From Agrypnia vestita (taxonomy: Eukaryota > Arthropoda > Insecta > Trichoptera > Phryganeidae): a stretch of 64,000 bases of DNA. The translations under genes were made by a program, and so were the position numbers. Below are positions 10,645 to 21,845 of the stretch, piece by piece (within the stretch, counting starts at the first letter, position 1; every line of letters begins with the position of its first letter). Location of the stretch: the NCBI GenBank assembly GCA_016648135.1, contig JADDOH010007982.1, positions 1-64,000 on the forward strand, read 5' to 3'. The notes below the pieces were generated by a model, which did no database searches, was not told the origin of the DNA, and saw nothing but the letters and a program-made list of their open reading frames with translations.

Positions 10645-11925
10645 TTTTTAAATTCGATTTCTTAGCCGTTCGGGTTTTAAAATATTTTGGGAATTTATTA
10701 ATAGTTTTTCAAACTTGGTATGGCCTTGTGCGTACCAACTAACTAACACATTTTCCATTAAAAAAATTTAAATATTGGAATTACTTTAACTGTTACTCTT
10801 GGTACCTTCTTTTCAACGATTCTATTTTTAAATGTTATATTTTGAAACATCCATCAATTTCGTTTTAGGTGAATAGTTAAAATTTAAAATGTTTATACGT
10901 AATACTTTTAACCATTAAATACATACAGCGATAAAAGTACTATTATGTCCCATTTGAGCCGATTCGATCCAACATACACATATACTGTAAACAACTTGTG
11001 AAATTAAGCGAAACCATTGAAGAAATTACAAATTTCATAAATTTTACTTATTTAAAAGGCGAATTTAAATACAAAGATGATTTTTAAAACAATTTTATTT
11101 AAATGATAAAAAGCGAAGAGCACACACTTTTTTCGTGATAGCGCAACGATGCGAAATAGCTATCAAAAAATTAGTTTGACGCGACACGAATGAACGGAAT
11201 AAAGTCAATTATTAATATTGCAACGTTAATTTTTTTTTATTAAGAATTAAAAGCAAAACATAAAATAAATATACGCCAAGAGCATTCCCTTACAATAATT
11301 AAAAGACACAAAATAATTAAGCGAAACAATATAACCCTGGCATATAACACGAGAGACAGTAAAATGGTAAATAGAGATATACCTTCAGCACAACTTTTGG
11401 CCAAAGAAACTTTATCTATATTGCAACAAAACTCTACAACATCCTTCCTCCACCTTCAAAAAGATTAAAGAGTTCAAAAAAAAAGATAAAAGTGTGGCTA
11501 AATCAAGTCGATGCAGATAAATTAAAAGGAGTATTAAAAACGACGTAGAAATTTTAAAATAGAAAATAAATAGGTATAAACTGGTTCACCTCAGCACAGA
11601 AACCCCTAGTGAGTAGGACTAAAACTCAAATATCAACAATAACATTGCACATACATACTATTATATTAAATATATTAAATTGTATCTGAGTAGAACCTAA
11701 TAAAAAAAAAAAGACTTGTCAAGAATCTAAATCATTTAAAATAATGCCGTGTAAACTCAGCGAGCAATCTCACATTTATGTATTTTTTTAAACTAGAATT
11801 TCTGATCTAATCCAATTATAACTACATAATTTTTAAATAAACTCATAATACAAATAGCTCAATTTCTTCACGTCAAGGAAAAATCTTGAACAGTTTCGAT
11901 GCATCTGTCTACTAGAAAGACATAC
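10645..11925. other. Gene-free AT-rich stretch
   Basis: No coding, tandem or inverted structure of note was found. Confidence 0.5.
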
Positions 11926-11993
11926 AAAAAAAAAATCAACGAAAAAATATTTTGGCTGCTACCGGGACTCAAACGCGGATTTTCTATCTATCC
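11926..11993 (-). mobile_element. SINE-C fragment
   Basis: The stretch AACGAAAAAATATTTTGGC plus TGCTACCGGGACTC and the following decayed bases match the 3' part of the tRNA-like SINE at 29,540-29,641 in the same orientation. The B box is mutated (CTCAAACG instead of TTCGAACCG) and the A-box half is gone. It is a truncated copy. Confidence 0.5.
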
Positions 11994-12049
11994 GGGAATA
12001 ATAATGTATTGTTTAATATATCTTTTTTGCATTGCACGGAATACATAAA

Positions 12050-12079
12050 GGATCGCTAAGATGGTTTGGTCATGTATGA
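12050..12079 (+). pseudogene. Very short RT-tail relic
   Basis: GSLRWFGHV is encoded immediately before a stop. It matches the W-F-G-H-V motif of the RT tails at 2.3, 22.8 and 30.6 kb. The match is short, so chance is not excluded. Confidence 0.25.
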
Positions 12080-12520
12080 ATGTTTTACGTTGGGGAACGA
12101 AGTCCAAGTCGTTCTGCAAACACCGCAATTGGAAAGATGAAGCTAGATAGAAGCTAGATAAAGGAAGAAGATGAAAAGAAGTTAGTTAATATTATTTTGA
12201 TGTCTCTGTTTTCCCTTTTCACAGGTTGATTGGCAGCAATTTAAAATAGTTAGATTTGCGAAATTTATATATGATTTGCTCATCTGAATCAATTGCCTCT
12301 TTATTTTTGAGAAGTTCAAACATTAGCGCGATCAATAACAAATAATATTGTTTAGAGATGATTTATTTCATAACTAAACTTGTGCCCATGGACTTTATTT
12401 TTATTTTTCAGGCAGAATCAAAATAATCGATAGGCGTTATTTTAAATATTATTATTATTGATATAGCTTTAAAACTTTTGGAAATTGACTATTTAAAAGA
12501 TACTTGATATTTATTAGGTT

Positions 12521-12640
12521 ACTAGCCGTACACCCGTGAAAAATCATGGAACATGAAATGGTTCACGTCTTCGCTAAGCCCTAGTACGAAATTACGGACA
12601 GATAGATAAACGGACGGACAGACAGAGAGACAACGAAATA
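12521..12640 (-). mobile_element. Possible Helitron-like 3' end
   Basis: On the minus strand the segment ends CACGGGTGTACGGCTAGT, that is a GC-rich hairpin-like end followed by CTAG and T. This is the 3' terminus pattern of Helitrons. The adjacent GACGGAC/GACAGAC-type repeat also occurs at 28,170-28,215. No 5' end was identified. Confidence 0.3.
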
Positions 12641-12642
12641 AG

Positions 12643-13214
12643 ATGGAATCGGTAATTGCCAAAGCATATCGACTCCTTGGTTTCATTGCCAGAACGACAA
12701 ACCCATTTCAATCACCGTATATATTAATTACTTTATATTTTTCATTTGTACGCAGTCAAATGGAGTTTGAATCAGTAGTCTGGAATACTCATTATTCTTC
12801 ATACAGTGAGCGACTTAAAAATATCCAACACAAATTTCTCAATATTTTAAATTTCTGTTCCCGTTTAGAATTGACTCCTACACAGAAAGCGAGTGTTACC
12901 ATAAAATCCCTCTATCATATCGAAGATGTATAAAAAATCTGTGTTATCTTTATAAAATCTTGAATAACTTGGTTAACTCATCCTACATATTAGAGCAAAT
13001 AGGTTTAATTTGTCCTACATACTCAACGCGTTCAAATAATTTATTTTACCCAAACTTTGGTAGGAATAACTATTTAAAAAACTGCTTTGTAACTCGTTCC
13101 GTTGTAACCACTTCAAAAACCAATCTGTTAAATTCTACAAATAATCTAGACATTTTTATTGACAATTTGCTTTTATTTAAAATGAAACTCCGTAATCTCA
13201 TTTATGATTATTGA
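12643..13214 (+). pseudogene. Jockey/CR1-type RT C-terminal fragment
   Basis: Two consecutive open stretches (12,643-12,930 and 12,960-13,214), separated by a stop, encode one conserved region. The first has AYRLLGFIARTT, then SFVRSQMEFESVVWN and LKNIQHKFL. This is the pattern LGFI-x-R ... S-x-V-R-x-x-L-E-Y-x-x-x-x-W ... I-Q-x-K-F-L found just after the RT domain of Jockey and CR1 relatives. The second has TRSNNLF, NFGRNNYLKNCFVTR and NLDIF, which is the usual C-terminus (an R-N-x-x-L-F region followed by R-x-x-x-x-x-N ... D-x-F). The RT catalytic blocks are absent because of 5' truncation. A T-rich 3' region and an A-rich tail follow near 13,440-13,475. Confidence 0.65.
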
Positions 13215-14300
13215 AATAAATTTGATACTTCTTTAATTGAATCCCATTCCCTCCCTCTTCCCACCCCTCCCATTTTATGCATTATCATAATTTAATTCTT
13301 TGAACTATTTATTATTTATCTTCTTCATATTCATTTTCATTGTTTTTTACTTAGATTCGAGGAAACTTCACTGGTCACACTAAACGAATATTTTTTTGAT
13401 ATTATATACATTTTTTATTACATTGTACTGTACGTTTCCCAAAATAAAATAAAAGAAGAAAAAGAAAATAAAAAATCACTGTTATATTTTGTCCGAATTG
13501 CATTTATATAATGTAGAAGATGATTCTTTTTTATTGCAAAAATTTTGTCTATTATATATAAACTATATATTTTTTATATAACTTATATAAACTTATATAA
13601 ACTAAGAAGGTATACTTCTATATAGCCAGTAAACAAGAAAAATATGTTGCAAACTACAGGTTAAAATATTCCAAATGTTTCTCGTTACAAAACTAGAGCA
13701 CCGATAGCGTGCCAAGTGTCGCCTTATATGAGTTTATTTTATTGTGGCAACATTCACTAGATGTCATTTTAACACTTCAAAAAAATATACAATCTTAGTA
13801 CAAACCCGCGGTGGGGGCCAACACAAAAATATTTATAAAAATTAATCTAAAAACATAAGTGTATTTTTTATAAACACTCTAACAAGTATTAGCACAAGTT
13901 TATAGTTAAAGCTAAATTAGGATTCATACGTTCATGATTATTTTAACAAATGTGGTTCAAAAATTCAGCGACAAATTTTGATAATATTCTCATATTCGAT
14001 TTTCCCAAAATGGCTGGTCATAGGTACCTTGTCAACCCCTTCCCCTCTCTATGCTAACTATCCCCTAGACGGCCATATACTGATCCAATCCCTACCTTCA
14101 ATACAACTTCCTAACACCAAACACGATCACGATTGACATACAATATACATGACATATCAACGCCGCTTTGATGTGGTAATACATGATTCTTTACCCTTAC
14201 CCACGTAAAGATTTACAAAATAACAATATTGGAACTCTTTTCTTTCATGTCAAAGTTGTATGAATTTTGAAATAAATTCTATAATTTTTTGAAGCTTATA
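13215..14300. other. Gene-free stretch
   Basis: Starts with the likely 3' untranslated part of the preceding RT fragment (A-rich at about 13,440-13,475). The rest shows AT-rich low complexity (TATATAAACT words at 13,560-13,605) and nothing else. Confidence 0.4.
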
Positions 14301-14329
14301 ATCATAAAAATATATAATTAATAGTATAT

Positions 14330-14712
14330 TTTCTCTTCTCTCTTCTCTTTCTTTTAGTTGATGTGTTGATTTGTGCTACAGAAAACTCCGCCTCCTGGGA
14401 TGACGAGGTCCAGCTATCTCTCCATCTTTTCGGTGGTCTTTCCGGTAGGCGTCGTCCAGGGGGGATTTCATTCGCTGCCGTATGCACGAATCTGTCACTG
14501 TCCATTCTGGCTACGTGATCCCGCCAGAATCTCTTTCTGGATCTACTCCATCGTGCTAAGTCCTCTATTTTGCAAGCTTTCACGGTCACGTAGAGTTTTT
14601 CCAGTAATGGATCTCAGTACCTTCATTTAAGTTGTTCTGGTTTGGTTTGTGTCAGCCCGCGTCTCTGCACTGTATGTCAAATAGGTCTCATGCATGTCTT
14701 GTATATTTTGAC
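14330..14712 (-). pseudogene. RTE-type RT C-terminal remnant
   Basis: In two minus-strand frames the segment encodes TYSAETRADTNQTR and MKVLRSITGKTLRDR, then ARWSRSRKRFWRDHVARMD and RPPKRWRDSW. The order T-Y-x-A-E-T, R-D-R, a K-W-x-W-x-x-H-V-A-R-x-D-like block and R-P-x-x-R-W is the classic C-terminal region of insect RTE-like elements. At least one frameshift and one stop interrupt it. It belongs to the same broad group as the fragment nested at 32,993-33,266 (SGHVAR) and the RT domain at 51.6-52.5 kb, but may be a different family. Confidence 0.6.
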
Positions 14713-15012
14713 TTTACTTTCAATATGCATAGTATATTTTAACATGACAGTATATTTTTTATGAATGTTATAAATGTGTGAAATTAAAACGTGTTACCTG
14801 AAAACTCAACATTTTACCGGAATAAATATTACTATTATGATTTATACCGATAATTTGCACATTAAAGTGTTGAAAGAAAATCAAATAATATAAGCAACCA
14901 AATGCTTTTCTGCAAATTTGTTGTCACAATAAGTTTCTAATTAATCTTCAACTCCCATTTATTTATCCTTTGTTTTTGTTTATGTCTAAACTTATATTTT
15001 TTTTATATCTTG

Positions 15013-15058
15013 TATCCTGATGAAAGGCAGATGATCATTGGTTCCAAAAGGTGATGAT
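15013..15058 (+). ncRNA. Decayed hammerhead of PLE type
   Basis: TGTATC followed by CTGATGA keeps the 5' half of the core. The 3' half reads CCAAAAGGTGATGAT where CCGAAACATGTTGAT would be expected. The upstream leader (TTTCTAATTA ... TTTTTGTTTATGTCTA) matches the leader of the 18.7 kb copy, so it is a genuine family member, but inactive. Confidence 0.4.
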
Positions 15059-15060
15059 TA

Positions 15061-15612
15061 TTACATAATAGTAGTTTTATTTAAAATGTTCACTTTTTAT
15101 TAATACTATTTAAAAACTATTTATAATTAATTTACCTGGTGAATTTCCACATACTTATTATTTTATTACATAGGCTTAAGTGAATCTTTTTATGTTAAAG
15201 CCGAAGTTCAATCATCAGCGTTCTATTCTAAAACCACTTTTACTTAGTCGAGTTATAGACCACCTGACCAATGATAAAAAATAGCTCCATGGAATAATCT
15301 GTTGGCTGACGAGATTATTTAGATTAGTAAAAAGCTTTAAGATTTGTAATAATACACTCGTAGCCACTGAATCTTGGAGATTGTAATACAGACGAAAGTA
15401 CATATGGAGTGATTCTTGTATATCTCTTTATGAGTTCTCGAGCCTTAGAGTTGTCATTCTGAAAAAATATTCTGGAAGCTCAATACTAGCTTTTCTCTTT
15501 TCTCAAGTATGTTTCTCAAGTCTCTGCATAATCCTCTTTCTCTCCATTACTCACCTATTTTCAAACGAGACACTCTCAAGTGCTTTCATCGGTTACTGCA
15601 TCATTAGAATAT
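15061..15612. other. Gene-free stretch
   Basis: Nothing recognised between the decayed hammerhead and the LTR-A copy. Confidence 0.4.
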
Positions 15613-16188
15613 TGTAACGGGATGCTAAAAAGAATTTATTCACAAAACTATCGAAGAATCTAGAACGGCCTATAATAATCTAGAGTGATATATAACCTTC
15701 GGGAAACATCTTTAAACGACTAGAAAAGCTTAGAAGCAACGAGATCGTTTTCCTTAATTCAAAAATCTAAGAGATGCGGTACCAGCATTTTCGGATAGAA
15801 ATACGGTGCCAGTTGAAAGCTCGTTACCGTTTGAAATCACTTCGAAGTTGGCTGCGAGCCACGAAGCCAGGGTGGCCAGATGCGATAATTGAAGCGAAAA
15901 ATATCAAGCAAATAATCGAGCGAAGTACTTACCTAAGTGGCGAAATATTCCGGAGCGATTAATACGAGCGAGAATTGGATGTTCGAGTGAATTTTAAATT
16001 CGTGTTTAATAGGGATTATAAAATGTTTATTTACGAGTGATATATTGCGAAAAACTGTGAAGAGTAGTAAAAATAAGCGATAAGTTAAAGTGAATTTGAA
16101 CATTGAACAGTTAAATCAATCTTTAATTAATAAATTACTAAATAATTTCCAGTTTATATTCATTCCTCCCTAGACACAACACGTGACA
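15613..16188 (-). mobile_element. Solo LTR, family LTR-A, full length
   Basis: Read on the minus strand this 576-bp segment starts TGTCACGTG and ends GTTACA, giving the TG...CA ends of an LTR. It aligns throughout with the copies at 32,812-33,689 and 59,770-60,341. The flanks in element orientation are GTAT and ATAT, a 4-bp target duplication with one change. No gag or pol coding is adjacent, so it is a solo LTR left by recombination. The internal GAATGTTTxxGAA-like parts are noncoding. Confidence 0.65.
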
Positions 16189-16551
16189 ATACTTTGGAGG
16201 AATGGTATAATGGAAAATAATGGTCTAATTTACAAATATAAAACTTTTTGATTTGATTTTAATAATGGCCTTCCAAAAACCCACAGATATTTACACATTA
16301 CACCTGTGAATCAAGTTCAATACCAAAACTTTCAAACACTCCGGCGTAACATCTCCACAAGCAACACGGATAGCTTCAATCAGTTGCGATGTAAATGTGA
16401 ACATGGATGGAAATGAAAGATTAAAGTAACCAGCCCCAGATGAACGGGGAGGCGAGGATAAGGAATTAAAATCATTCCTCAGTCTTAACGATGTATCTGT
16501 TTACATAGGATGGGATTATGTAAAGGGTCGAAAAGTCTGCAATCATCTAGA

Positions 16552-16674
16552 ATCATAGTACATAAGATAAACTGCTATCAATAGCTATGAAAGATCATGG
16601 TACATACGATAAACTGCTACCTATAGCTATGAAGGATCATGGTACATATGATAAACTACTATATAGCTGTGAAG
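16552..16674. repeat. 42-bp tandem repeat, about 3 units
   Basis: Units start at 16,552, 16,594 and 16,636, each beginning ATCATxGTACATA and containing GATAAACT. The third unit is slightly shortened. No coding function is seen. Confidence 0.75.
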
Positions 16675-18234
16675 TTAGTTCGGTACTAGGTAGTAATAGT
16701 ACATCTAAGTACTTTTAAGTACATAGTACATACAAGTAAAGCTAAGAATATAAATATATTATTTAATACCTCAAACACCGATGAGATAATTTAAATGTAA
16801 ATATTGTGAATACCAAAACATTTTGCAGGAGAAAAAAAAAGAAATGCAAGGAATTAATATTTTTTACACAGAAGGTTTAAAGGGTGACACCATCATGGAT
16901 GATAAAATTTAGGTTGAATTTTAACAATGAGATAATTGCTACGTTGTAGAGCTTCTTTTTTGTCTCGAACAAGTATGCATCGGGAAAAGTTGCATGCTAG
17001 TCACGAAGGAGTTCTACGGAAATAGGCAGAACGCGGCCATTTTATGTTTTTTTTCAACATTTTTTCAATAAATAACAGTTTCATATGCTCCTTTATAAGA
17101 ATTAAAATAAACAAATAATTTATCACTTTGCAAAAGATCACCAAGATATTTCCAACTAAATTTTAGTTTACAAAAAATAATATTATTAAAATAAATCATT
17201 ATTTTATGGTTTTAGGCAGCAAGCTTTCAATTACATTACACATAATAAATTATTTATCTATATTTTTACTCACAAAAAGTTCAATGTTTTTAAATTGATT
17301 GGGTACATGGTGTTTTGATATTATAAAATGAAAATTTTAAAATAAAATAAAACCTGTATTCAACCAACCGGGCGTAAACACGATACATAAGAAGGATTCT
17401 AGGAGTATGATAAAACATTTATGTGAATAAAAATATGCGGATAAGAAGTTCATTGTGAATAATTTTAATATAGGTATGTAAGAATGAAAAAAATTTATAA
17501 AATTTGTTCGGTATAGTCTCTTCTCGTGCGAATGATAATAGACTGGCGCATTTTATCGTCTGCTAATTCTTAACGTAACGATAAAATGACTAAAGTTACG
17601 AATATTACTCAAAAAGCTCCACAAAATGTTTCTTAGACAAATTTTGTTCGTAGATTCTTTTCTTTTACTTTTTCCCTCAGGGGAGTGACTATTATACTTT
17701 GTTTAATGTCTCTGTGGTGCAATTTTGTGTGGTTTTGTCTTTACCTCATTTTTTTACGACTCATATTCTTTAGTTTTTAATGGTATTTCCTTCATGTGTC
17801 ATGTGTCATGTATCATTTTATTTGTTGTATTGTTTTTGTTGGTTGACAGTGAAGCGATTCTGCGTGGACGCCTCTCCACTGCTGCTTGCACTCTTACGAG
17901 TTTGTAGCATGTGGATGACTAATTTGTAGATACATAATTACTACCTTATGAAAATAAATATTACTGACGAATTCAAAAAAATATTATAATTGTGACCTAT
18001 AACGCCACTCTGGGACAGGCGTAGCCTAGTAGAGTGGCATAATCCACAAATTTAACAAAAAAAGTGTAATTTATTAAAATTTGTATTAAGTACCTTAATT
18101 TGTAAACAAGGATTTTTTGAAATTAAAAAAAAAAAAAAAAAAATTAGCATAAAAAACCCTGGGTGTGCGGTGGGTCCCTCTTCACTGTAGATGTTCTGAA
18201 TAAATCGTAATAATATTTAACGTAACGTTTTAAA
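16675..18234. other. Gene-free stretch
   Basis: AT-rich. A small hairpin (GCCACTCT paired with AGAGTGGC) lies at 18,003-18,041 and a run of about 18 A at 18,126-18,144. Nothing else was recognised. Confidence 0.45.
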
Positions 18235-18510
18235 GAAATGAATATTTTCCGTATTGAAAGGAAGTTCAGGCGCTCGCAGATACATCATCTGACGTCACAA
18301 TAATATATTATAAAATGGTGCTAAAAGCGTCCCGGGGGTCCCAGCCCCCCGCCCACCCCGGCCCGATACACGGCGACACATCATCCCCACTCGAGGATAA
18401 TAGCCCGATGGATGGCGGCCAAATATTTGCCAGAGTTTCGGATTAAGCTCATCAGGCGCTGGCGTTAATTGGATACACAGATGAGTCGGAGCAGTGTCAC
18501 GGATTAATAT
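18235..18510. other. GC-rich island, possible conserved non-coding element
   Basis: The segment around 18,325-18,480 is clearly GC-richer than its surroundings, with few repeats and no matching copy in the window. It contains TGACGTCA at 18,290-18,297, a CRE/AP-1-type palindrome. It could be a regulatory element of a neighbouring gene or an old exon. I see no translatable motif, so this is only a candidate. Confidence 0.25.
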
Positions 18511-18724
18511 TAAGATGCCTAAAACCTTAAACAGCCCCGAACGGCCTAGAGAGGTAGATATCTTGTTTCTAGATTTAAGGGAGGTATTGGACTATCGTCG
18601 AATTAAAAACAAACTTTGGAACTATACGTACGTCTGTATTAAAACATCGGTATCCATGCGTAACAAAAAATTATTTTAATTATTGAAGGGAAAATACTTT
18701 GTTAAAAAGCACTTTTTATTAAAA

Positions 18725-18748
18725 TATCAACATGTTTCGACAGGATAC
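18725..18748 (-). ncRNA. Hammerhead remnant lacking stem II
   Basis: Minus strand reads GTATCCTGTCGAAACATGT then TGATA. The outer stem I strands (TATC and GATA), GAAA and CATG are intact, but the sequence between CTG and the CGAAA is deleted, removing stem II and half the core. It sits downstream of a PLE tail on the same strand. Confidence 0.5.
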
Positions 18749-18957
18749 AAGGTATGGTATAGATAAAATTGGAAATGTAGACATAATCAAAAACAAAAAA
18801 AAATATTTGGGTGTTGAATAACTAATTAGAAACATTTATGAAAATAAATTTAAAAGGTAACTTTACGCAAAAATGATCTGTCTATTTATTTTACCATTTC
18901 ATATGTATATATCATTATAAACAAACAACTTATCTGTGATCCTATGTTATCTGTACA

Positions 18958-19041
18958 TTAAATTTCTAAACCCTTGTTAATATCAAAATAATAGTTTGTT
19001 TCCAAAAGATGATTGAAAAACTCAGAAAAATAATTGCTATT
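18958..19041 (-). pseudogene. Penelope-like element C-terminal coding tail
   Basis: A 27-codon stretch reads NYFSEFFNHLLETNYYFD and ends KGLEI before a stop. It aligns with the PLE tail at 41,858-42,069 (HGFYEFSNHLLENDHDFD) and the one at 2,870-3,025. The 3' region between it and the hammerhead remnant at 18,725-18,748 is about 210 nt, similar in plan to the other copies. Only the terminal segment of the protein is left. Confidence 0.5.
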
Positions 19042-19431
19042 TCAATATCTTAAATGTTCCTTAATTCTCAATTAAAAATATTGTTAAGTTGCACATAGAA
19101 ATGTTATAAATATGAAAACAGTTGCTCATTAATTTCCAACATTTCATTCCAATACCATTATTGAATACTTGTTTAAAGTGCTTGCTTTTTCGAATGTAAA
19201 TTTGTAAGGTACTTTAAAAATATCTTTGTAATTAAGGTAAAATTTCTAAAAAAAAATGAATGAATAAAATTTGTTAAAAAATATATTTAGATGTACACAC
19301 TACACAAGCCACACATTTATCAAATTAAAAAAAATGGCATTTACCATTTTACGTACCAATTAAATAAAGTTGAGTTGTTAAAGATATATTGAAATATGTG
19401 AAACTAATCAATAATAGTAAAAAACATCGCA

Positions 19432-19812
19432 ATGTCCATAAAAGAGAAGATAATTAGAACACTAGTCTTACCAATCTTTTTGTTTATATCTTAGACATGG
19501 ATACTGAGGCAATAATAGCGCAGGAAGCTAGACGCATTAGAGAATGAGTACTAGCCGCGTTGCTGCGAATGCTGCGAATCCCAAGGACAACTCATAGAAC
19601 AACATAAACATAAAACAAACAACATAAATTTTGCAAGAAAAAAATCCTGAGTAACGTCTTTATTCCATAATATAAAATGGATGGATCTGGTGAAGTCATC
19701 AGCCGACGGCTCGCTCCAAAAAACCGTCAGGAATGCTGCAGATTAGAACAGATGGTGCAGGATAGTCTTGGCTGTGATGGCATCGCTATCAGAGACAATA
19801 ACACTGCCAAGA
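19432..19812 (+). pseudogene. RTE-like RT C-terminal remnant
   Basis: The first part encodes SIKEKIIRTLVLPIFLFIS, then TWILRQ, RKLDALENEY, and in another frame LRIPRTTHRT (from 19,572). This is the stretch ...LV-x-P-x-F-L-Y-x-x-E-T-W-x-L-x-x ... R-x-x-A-F-E ... L-R-I-P-x-T-x-H-R-T that follows the RT domain in many insect non-LTR elements. From about 19,677 a third segment reads WMDLVKSS ... SLQKTVRNAAD and NRW, the C-terminal W-x-D ... A-x-D-R-x-R-W block. Stops and frameshifts are frequent. The apparent 80- and 149-codon ORFs here on both strands are out-of-frame shadows. Confidence 0.6.
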
Positions 19813-20919
19813 ACATAGCGAAAAAAAAACAAAAGATTATCTTGAATGTATTGTATTGCATTGTGCGTAAAATAGTTGTCATATTGTATTGGCATCGCAA
19901 AGTAAGCAATAATAAATAAAGCAGGCACAGAGATAATAAAATAATATACACAGTAATGCACTGAAGATTATTGAATATTCTTATAGGCAAAATTGAGCTG
20001 TCACGATTAACGCTTGTAAACAGTTTTACGATCAAGAATGGAATAATCGAAGGTACTTGGCGCGAGCGGCATGGAACCGAAGCGCTAGTTCCAGACTGAA
20101 TGGATGGCTTACTACATGTTCCGGCCAAAACTCGATGTAACTCTCCATCAACATAAACTAATACGGTATTTTCCACATATTCTTTACAGAATGGTCAGCG
20201 TCAAAATGATAGGGATAGAAAATTTGAATTTGAATTTGAATTTGAAAATGAGCATTTCGGCTTTTTTTTACATTACTATTGTTACACATGAGTATATAAA
20301 TTATCTGGACCGATGCATCTTGTGCAAAACACAACTTTTGGCATTTGTCATGTCTTGACTATTCTTAAATATGTAGATTTTTATCGGAGTTGTGAGATTA
20401 AATATGCGTACCGTGATACCCAGAAAACTGTATCTAGAATGTTTTGAATGCTCGCAGGCATTTGCAAGTTTGCGGAAATTCCATTATATTATATTTTAAT
20501 AAACGCACTTCACAGTCACGAATTTTAACGTGGGGTCTCGGTACATCCTTCAGTTTCAACGGAAGTCGTGACTAAAGGTTTCTTTTACAGGCTACCATGA
20601 CGCCCGGAAGTAAGGGGCTAATAACAAAGCCTCGGAATAAGGAGTTACTTCCTTCCTAATTTGCCACGGCTAGTCTTTGTAGACTCGTAACGTAGGAACT
20701 TTACGGATCCCCCCGTTTCCTTAAATTACTGGTCCGCTCCTTTAACGTTCTGGAAAAATGCATCTCCCCTAGAAAATGCATCGTAAATTTGAGCATGCTT
20801 TCAAAGTACGCAAAGTTACTGACGTGTTTTTGAACATTTGGCTTATTAAAATGTGACTAATTAATGACTTGCTCGGTGGAGCACCGCGTTTGTCATAAAT
20901 TATTTATTTTAAGAGTGTG
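19813..20919. other. Gene-free stretch
   Basis: Contains a short TTTGAA microsatellite at 20,220-20,247 (about 4.5 units). A GC-richer part at 20,500-20,800 carries no recognised feature. Confidence 0.45.
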
Positions 20920-20924
20920 GCTTG

Positions 20925-21058
20925 TTGGCTATTGGTGGTTTGAGTTTCGTCACAAAGACCGCCAAGCTAGTCTTATTTTTGTAGCAAAAGCATATAGCTT
21001 AGTTAGAAAATAGTAAGAATTTAATTTATATGATTCGTATTGTGTATACGTATTGTTT
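20925..21058 (+). mobile_element. SINE-B copy 2, damaged head
   Basis: The body AGCTAGTCxTA, TAGCTTAGTTAGAAAATAG and TAAGAATTxAAT matches the body of the 1.83 kb copy. The tRNA-like head is largely decayed; the B box is not recognisable. Confidence 0.45.
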
Positions 21059-21099
21059 TGAACGAAACGTGTAGTAATCGGAAAGAATTAAGCGTGATC

Positions 21100-21647
21100 A
21101 ACGATTTTACTGCTCTTTACACTTTTTTCACTAGGATTAGAAGATGCTAGAAGTTTCTGAAATGATCCACACAACTTTCATAACGATTAAGCGCTTGTTG
21201 AAATTTCGAGAAAACATTATTTTATCTATATAAGCGTGACCAAAAGCTGCACAGATTAAGTTTGTTTTAACATTTCTATAGGTGCGATATCAGCCGTGGA
21301 TCGATGGGGTGGCCAGTCGTGCAACTCAAAGCGACATATAGGTACCGGCGACAATAATAGAGCAAAGTAACTAACTGGCGATTTAAATAAGTACGACAAG
21401 TTACGTGCGATATTCAAATGAAATGTTCTAGCAAGTGATAAATAAAGTGTTACTCAGCGATAATAAAGTGTTCATAGACGAGTGATAAATTAAGAATTAG
21501 TGTGAAATCAAAACATGTGTTCAATTTTATACTTGTTAAATGACTTTGTCAATTTAATAAAATAATTGTCAAATAATAAATAATAAGATAAATCAATAAT
21601 TAATTTCCAGTGTTTTCATGTGTATCCCGCAGTTACGACCCATGACA
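21100..21647 (-). mobile_element. LTR-A copy, diverged
   Basis: On the minus strand it starts at 21,647 with TGTCATGGGTCGTAACTGC and shares the ATGAAAACACTGGAAATTA block and later parts with the 15.6 kb LTR. The 3' end is diffuse; the block TTCTAGCATC near 21,140 may be the equivalent of TTTTAGCATC near the LTR end. No internal retrotransposon region adjoins it. Confidence 0.5.
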
Positions 21648-21737
21648 GCATCTTTATTTAAAAAAGTATATATATCTTCACAGTCCATTAATCGTGGGGT
21701 ATAAAAGCAAAGTCTGCAATATCCATAAAAATGAATG

Positions 21738-21845
21738 AAGTCATCAAGAATGTTTTCAGGTTTTCACGGGCGTTCAGAATCTTCTGTGTATAGTTTTCTG
21801 GAATATTCTGCCATATATATCCGACCTCTCTGGCTGACGTATCGA
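21738..21845 (+). repeat. Dispersed repeat F, copy 1
   Basis: About 100 bp (TTTTCAGGTTTTCACGGGC ... TATAGTTTTCTGGAATATTC ... GACCTCTCTGG) recurs inverted at 54,903-55,005. A 72-codon minus-strand ORF covers it (21,688-21,906), but the second copy does not keep that frame clearly open. The family is unknown. Confidence 0.5.

Noticed and set aside
18003..18041. Hairpin GCCACTCT/AGAGTGGC and weak similarity of its flank to 38,870-38,925
   Set aside because: Eight-bp stem and very short similarity; not enough to define a family.
19727..20176. 149-codon minus-strand ORF with hydrophobic stretch
   Set aside because: Its first third overlaps plus-strand RTE-like protein similarity, and the hydrophobic part is AT-rich translation. 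It reads as an antisense shadow.
15613..21647. Two same-strand LTR-A copies read as the ends of one full retrotransposon
   Set aside because: The interval contains no gag or pol similarity and is filled by other elements; the two LTRs are strongly diverged.
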